DNA of 64,000 bases. It comes from Vreelandella glaciei. GTDB lineage: Bacteria > Pseudomonadota > Gammaproteobacteria > Pseudomonadales > Halomonadaceae. Every line of letters begins with the position of its first letter. Positions within the stretch are counted from its first letter, which is position 1. The stretch is from contig NZ_JACCDE010000024.1 of NCBI RefSeq assembly GCF_013415125.1, forward strand, positions 22,657-86,656, read 5' to 3'. Both the position numbers and the translations under genes were made by a program. The notes beneath the pieces were generated by a model. The model searched no databases, was not told the DNA's origin, and saw nothing but the letters and a program-made list of their open reading frames with translations. This document shows, one piece after another, positions 59,902 to 64,000 of the stretch.

Positions 59902-61269
59902 ATGCCGAAGGGCTCTTGCTTAAAACTGTTTGCCATGGGGGCCGCTTTTGCGGCCCTCGCGCCCTTGAGCGACGTGGCAATGGCCACCCCTAACCAAGCG
60001 GGAATGAATGCTGGGGGAGCCTGGGCTCGAGATTTCAACCCAAACAATGCCTTCCGTTCAGCTACATCGAGCCTGGGTCTTGAGGATACAAAAACCTCTG
60101 GCGAGCTTGGAGGGGAGGTGGGGCTTCAAGTTAAACAGAAACAGCAGCGGAACTTTAGATGCCGCGACGGGGCTCGCCTCACTGCAGGCGGCATTCGAGT
60201 TTTGGTCGAAGAGTGTGAACAAAGCGACAATGGTGAGCTTGAGCGGATCAGTGTGTCCGTATGTGACGCACTAACTCAGGGGATACGGTGTAGCGAGGAC
60301 CGCTACACGGTCACAAGAGAAATACCGACCGGGGGAGAAGCCGCCTTCAGCGGAGGCAACCTGTACGGAGCATATCGAGTCGAGGCTGAGTGTTCTTCAT
60401 CGTCTTGCACCATGACTATGCACCAACTTCACGGGGATGCATGGGGCGGCAACGATATGCGTCAGAAAGGGAATGATAGAGTCAATCAAGATCCCAATCA
60501 CCCGTCAAATACAATTAGTGATGTTCGCGACAACCCTACTTTTGAACGTGGCAGCAACTTTGCTGATGATCGTTCAAAGTGTCTCGGCAATCAAATAAAC
60601 CAACTTTTCAGTGAAGGTGATATTCCAGTTTCATGTGACCCCAACGACCCAAGGACAATTGATTTTCTTGACATCAATGCTGGTGGAGAATGCAAGCCGG
60701 ATAAAATCACAACCGATTCCTGCGTGGTCGATATACCAACAAGACTCGTTACTTGTGAGCCTGAATCTCGGGAGTGTGAGGTAAGAAGAGACTCCGCAGA
60801 GTTTAGCTGCGCTAGAAAACTTGAGGTGACGGGAATAAAAATACCGACATGTAATAATGGCGATCACCTTTTAACTATAACGAGCGACCCCTGCCCTAGC
60901 TGCGTCGATTACCTCAGATATAACTTTTACTGCCAAGACCAAGGCTACCGAGTTGTCTATGACACGGTAAAGAAGTCAGATGGTTCACGTCATACAGGCC
61001 CTCACTCAAATGTTGTCAGTGGCGGCTTGAACACTACTGTACCTAAAACAACTGTTATAGAGGACTTTAGCGGTAGTAAATGTTTTCGAGTAGCTTACGA
61101 GCAGAACTGTAATGGCACTACCTGCAATGTCACAGCTTACTTTGAAAACCCTTGCAAGAACATAAGCTATGCAGGTTCAAATAGCTTCCCTATACCAATG
61201 AGAATCGAATTCACAGATAGAGTGATCGATGAATGTACTGGTTTAGAAAGCAGACGGCCTGAGTTATAA
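59902..61269 (+). CDS. TraN-like cysteine-rich secreted protein, first of two
   Basis: 455 residues; GGAGG precedes the ATG at 59902. Signal peptide to ~residue 26. About 25 cysteines, mostly in pairs such as DSCVVDIPTRLVTCEPESRE, which resembles the middle of TraN. The N-terminal third (QAGMNAGGAWARDFNPNNAF) is conserved in transfer operons. The second TraN-like gene follows after 3 bp. The two may be the halves of a split TraN, or separate proteins in one outer-membrane complex. Confidence 0.7.
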   Translation: MPKGSCLKLFAMGAAFAALAPLSDVAMATPNQAGMNAGGAWARDFNPNNAFRSATSSLGLEDTKTSGELGGEVGLQVKQKQQRNFRCRDGARLTAGGIRVLVEECEQSDNGELERISVSVCDALTQGIRCSEDRYTVTREIPTGGEAAFSGGNLYGAYRVEAECSSSSCTMTMHQLHGDAWGGNDMRQKGNDRVNQDPNHPSNTISDVRDNPTFERGSNFADDRSKCLGNQINQLFSEGDIPVSCDPNDPRTIDFLDINAGGECKPDKITTDSCVVDIPTRLVTCEPESRECEVRRDSAEFSCARKLEVTGIKIPTCNNGDHLLTITSDPCPSCVDYLRYNFYCQDQGYRVVYDTVKKSDGSRHTGPHSNVVSGGLNTTVPKTTVIEDFSGSKCFRVAYEQNCNGTTCNVTAYFENPCKNISYAGSNSFPIPMRIEFTDRVIDECTGLESRRPEL

Positions 61270-61272
61270 ACT

Positions 61273-63492
61273 ATGAAATATATTCATTTAGTAGCTTTAT
61301 TAATCTACCTAATAATACCCCAGGTTACCTTTGGGGCTTTAAGCGACTACCAAGAGTGCTACAAGGTCGGAGAGACATGTATTGATTCTGCCCCCAGAAC
61401 GATAATGGGTAAAACAGTCAGACGAGAGTGCTGGGAATATGCCGTTACTTATAGATGTTACGGCGATCCATATAGCCACACTTGCAATCTCGAAGCACTA
61501 CAGAACGATGATGACTGGAAGTTGGTAAACACGTTTGGAGAAACATATCCAGCGACCTATTCGCAATATTCACGCATTCTTCCTGACAGTTGGATCGAAG
61601 AATGGCAAAAGAGCGAGTCTACATGTAGTGCCGACACTTCGTATGGCTGTGGCCCAGATATAAGCAGGACAGATATAAAAGATGCTTCTGGAAATATTGT
61701 CGGCCAGAAAGTAACTAAGCGCTGTTACATCGGCGAGACACCACGTTGCAATAACGACCCGAACTGCAACATAACGAGCTACGACTGCACCAGAAAGCAA
61801 GACGGTTTATGCGTTCGGCAGGAACAGACATATACATGTCGCGAAGATGGGAAATGCGATCCTAGTTCCTACGAAATTATGCCTGAAGTTAGCGATGATG
61901 AAGGCGCCTTCTCAGACGCTATTGCAGCGGCAGGTGTCATGGACATGATCGCTGCCGAGGGTGGGTTAGATGAAAACATGCGGATCTTTTCTGGCATGGA
62001 GCGCGAGTGCAAAGCGATTACAAGCGATTTCCGCCGCATGATGGAATTTAACGCAACCGTATCAACCGTTTTGGCAACGTATTTTGGAGGACCGCTTGGA
62101 GCTGTCTTGGCTGGCACTGCTTCGGCAGACATTCTAAATGCTATTGAGCACATGCAATGCTGTCAGGAAGACCCAGAAGATGTCGTTTTGACCAGCTCAT
62201 TTATCTCTATGGCTACAGGAATCGGTGCTGACTACTGTGACCTCGAAGATGTAGAGCTTGCTGCTGCTCGCATGGCGAAACGAGCCGTCCAAGTTACACC
62301 CGGCTTTGTTCCCACCAATAATACGCTATGCACGTTCGCAAATTATATTTACAACGCGCCTGCGAAAGGTGACATGTCCTACGCGAAGCAAATATGCGCA
62401 CATTGGACAAGGCCATGGTCGATTGCGAACACCCAAACTCAGGTGGATAGATACCAACGCTGGTGCGAGTTTGACTCGATGCTTGCCAGAATAATTCAAG
62501 AACAGGGTCGAGAACAGCTTGCCGAGTTGGCTTCGCAAAACGCAGGTGGAGCTGTTACCAAGCGCATTGAGTTTCCTTTTTACAATTCTGCCGGAGGATG
62601 GTCGAACGAGCTAAATGCCAACAGCAATCGAGTGCGGTTCTGGCAGTGGAAAGAGGAATGCTCTACCGATGAAGGCTTTACCAATTCGATGTTATCTGGA
62701 TACGATTGCCCTTCAAGCCCAGACATTTATGCAGCGGTCTGCTCTGAAACGTCATGCGGGGCACCGCCTGATCACCCTGTTTATGGCTTTAGCCCAGGCT
62801 GGGAAACCCATCGCTTAGCAGCAGAGGATCATCACACCCGTGCGATCAACCGATATTCGGTTGTAGAAGGTGGGTGTTTTGAAGATGGCAGCTGTGAATA
62901 CAAAGTTCACGCTTGGAAAGCTGGCGCTGGTGGTCAGATGCGCATTCCCTTAGATATGAAGTGGCCAATCAATTTTCCTAATGATGGCTGGGGCGAGTTT
63001 TCTTGGGCGCATAACAATGTTCACTTCGAGGCATATACAAACCCTCTAGGTTCAGAATCCCCTTCCAGAGGGCTGCGCATGTGTATCGGTTCATCATATG
63101 AATGCTATGACAATGCGGCGTGGAATGAAGTCAACATCCAAAATGACATTACTAATTTGAATAACTATGTCAGCAACAGTCCACCAGTGACTCTCACTGG
63201 TGGATGTTCCGTTGAGGAATGTGAGTTTAGAGCTTCAATTGAAGTCAATCTTACAGCTAAGCCTTGGTACACCTACTCAGAAAAGAAATACGAGCCGTGC
63301 ATGCTAAAGGTTTTGGGTAGCTGTGTGACAAAGGCCTCCACAACTTACGATCGTCAGTACAAGCCAGACTGCACCGGGTTCACTATTGACGAGTTCCTTG
63401 CACTTGATCTCGGCGATATGGATTTCTCGGAGTACGTGGAAACGTTGTCGGAAAAAGCACAATCGGAGTTCAACCAGACATGGGCAAGATAG
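61273..63492 (+). CDS. traN: TraN-family mating-pair stabilisation protein
   Basis: 739 residues with a signal peptide (MKYIHLVALLIYLIIPQVTFG). Very cysteine-rich: CYKVGETCIDSAPRTIMGKT and VRRECWEYAVTYRC are TraN signatures; the central region holds CCQEDPEDVVL-type motifs near a hydrophobic stretch (~260-285). TraN anchors in the outer membrane of the donor and stabilises mating pairs. Stop overlaps the next start by 13 bp. Confidence 0.85.
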   Translation: MKYIHLVALLIYLIIPQVTFGALSDYQECYKVGETCIDSAPRTIMGKTVRRECWEYAVTYRCYGDPYSHTCNLEALQNDDDWKLVNTFGETYPATYSQYSRILPDSWIEEWQKSESTCSADTSYGCGPDISRTDIKDASGNIVGQKVTKRCYIGETPRCNNDPNCNITSYDCTRKQDGLCVRQEQTYTCREDGKCDPSSYEIMPEVSDDEGAFSDAIAAAGVMDMIAAEGGLDENMRIFSGMERECKAITSDFRRMMEFNATVSTVLATYFGGPLGAVLAGTASADILNAIEHMQCCQEDPEDVVLTSSFISMATGIGADYCDLEDVELAAARMAKRAVQVTPGFVPTNNTLCTFANYIYNAPAKGDMSYAKQICAHWTRPWSIANTQTQVDRYQRWCEFDSMLARIIQEQGREQLAELASQNAGGAVTKRIEFPFYNSAGGWSNELNANSNRVRFWQWKEECSTDEGFTNSMLSGYDCPSSPDIYAAVCSETSCGAPPDHPVYGFSPGWETHRLAAEDHHTRAINRYSVVEGGCFEDGSCEYKVHAWKAGAGGQMRIPLDMKWPINFPNDGWGEFSWAHNNVHFEAYTNPLGSESPSRGLRMCIGSSYECYDNAAWNEVNIQNDITNLNNYVSNSPPVTLTGGCSVEECEFRASIEVNLTAKPWYTYSEKKYEPCMLKVLGSCVTKASTTYDRQYKPDCTGFTIDEFLALDLGDMDFSEYVETLSEKAQSEFNQTWAR

Positions 63493-63917
63493 CTTTAATT
63501 CAAGCTACTTGTGTGGTGATGGTATTGGCATCTACTGGCTCCTTCGGGAGCCCAGTAGACCGAATCACTGCCCAAGCTGAAGCGCTGGCATCGGGTGCAG
63601 CCGGTTCAGAGGAAGTTGTGCAGAACGCGGGGCAGAGGCCTTTCATGTTCACGCCCAATAATGGGTATGTAGGCCTAGAAACCCAGCTAGATGTATCGCT
63701 CACTTATACGTCCTTTGAGAACGGTGGACAGAACGTTAGAAGAGTTGAAAAAGCAGTTGTCGACTGGGGTGACGGCTCAAGTCCGACCACAGTGCCCCCT
63801 GGCACACCCGCCTACCATACGTATGGCCACCGCAATAAGGAGGGTGCCATTACACCTCATGGAAGTATTGTCTATACCGTGAACCGCCCCGGTTATTCCG
63901 GAGACCGGTTTGTTTGA
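63480..63917 (+). pseudogene. secreted PKD-like protein truncated by an IS3-family element
   Basis: Signal peptide (~1-23), then VEKAVVDWGDGSSPTTVPPG and YHTYGH, a PKD-type beta-sandwich strand pair. From 63880 (VNRPGYSGDRFV) the frame is encoded by the end of an inserted IS3-family element, whose terminal sequence TGAACCGCCCCGG starts exactly there. The normal C-terminus is therefore lost from the window. Part of the transfer operon. Confidence 0.6.
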
Positions 63918-64000
63918 GTCAGGCAGCTTCACCCGACTCCTCCAATTGACGATAATACGTCCTTTCTCGTTCTGCTGGTGGAACGTTTCCTATGGGTTCC
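63880..64000 (-). mobile_element. IS3-family element, one end only
   Basis: TGAACCGCCCCGGTTATTCC and GGAGACC form the typical IS3-type terminal sequence. It extends beyond the right edge of the window, so only 121 bp are seen. It interrupts the PKD-like gene. Confidence 0.7.
63919..64000 (-). CDS. IS3-family transposase OrfB, C-terminal end
   Basis: 27 codons read EPIGNVPPAERERTYYRQLE and end ESGEAA-stop, the usual tail of IS3-family OrfB transposases after the DDE core. The rest lies outside the window. Confidence 0.65.
   Translation of the reverse strand, partial: EPIGNVPPAERERTYYRQLEESGEAA

Overview
The window looks like a mobile, mosaic replicon (plasmid or integrative conjugative element) of a halophilic or halotolerant gammaproteobacterium; a Halomonas-like host is my inference from the gene types and protein style, not from a marker gene. 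Base composition changes abruptly. A moderate-GC left arm (1 to about 6900) joins a GC-rich block (about 6900 to 40000) in the middle of a gene. An insertion-sequence-rich scar and an AT-rich island follow (40700-47300), and a moderate-GC conjugation module closes the window (47300-64000).

Left arm (1-6900): the 3' end of an SRAP (YedK/HMCES-like) gene, a leftward run of small accessory genes (one a secreted protein of three 36-residue repeats, one a Cro-like regulator), an integrase core-binding-like protein with no catalytic domain, an AlpA-like DNA-binding gene split by an in-frame TGA, and a dyad-rich non-coding segment. Then come an OGFr-like protein, a decayed gamma-glutamylcyclotransferase, a WYL regulator, and a chimera whose first ~50 residues are a V-ATPase E subunit and the rest a DUF2201/metallopeptidase-like protein. 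The chimera marks the rearrangement junction.

GC-rich block (6900-40000), almost all read leftwards. A V-type ATPase remnant (B, D, I, K, truncated E; no A or C) has a frameshift in I, while its K subunit keeps a Na+-binding signature. Upstream lies a lipid, carbon-storage and overflow cluster: MFS exporter, cyclopropane-fatty-acid synthase, FabI, FAD oxidoreductase, YHS protein, SDR reductase, Zn-alcohol dehydrogenase, thiolase, PHA synthase, phosphotransacetylase, acetate kinase and a DUF3141 hydrolase. Together these could move acetyl-CoA to acetyl phosphate and acetate with ATP gain, or to polyhydroxybutyrate. Next come a Rieske protein, NhaA and a copper cluster (P-type ATPase, DUF2933, SHOCT, YHS, DUF5676, two isoprenylcysteine-methyltransferase-like proteins), then a LemA/TPM trio, CcdA, a beta-propeller protein, a second degenerate copper cluster and a TVP38-like protein. 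Three FNR/Anr-like boxes and four MerR-family-like promoters suggest that low oxygen and copper control parts of the block.

Scar region (40700-47300): a YceI gene appears to have been broken by an IS5-family element, itself cut by an IS481-family element. After it come an exonuclease-endonuclease-phosphatase/HhH protein, an AT-rich island (HNH nuclease, possible immunity protein, small membrane protein) and a complete IS1182-family element that split the 3' end of a membrane-protein gene.

Conjugation arm (47300-64000): a leftward recD2-like operon (with a 23-bp duplication breaking one gene) and, divergently, topB; a repeat-rich non-coding kilobase; an XRE regulator, a DUF2274-like protein, two genes whose start codons overlap head to head, and a tightly packed F-type transfer operon: sigma-like HTH, TraW, TraU, TrbC and two cysteine-rich TraN-like proteins. 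The last gene is cut by an IS3-family element running off the window. No tRNA, rRNA or CRISPR was seen.
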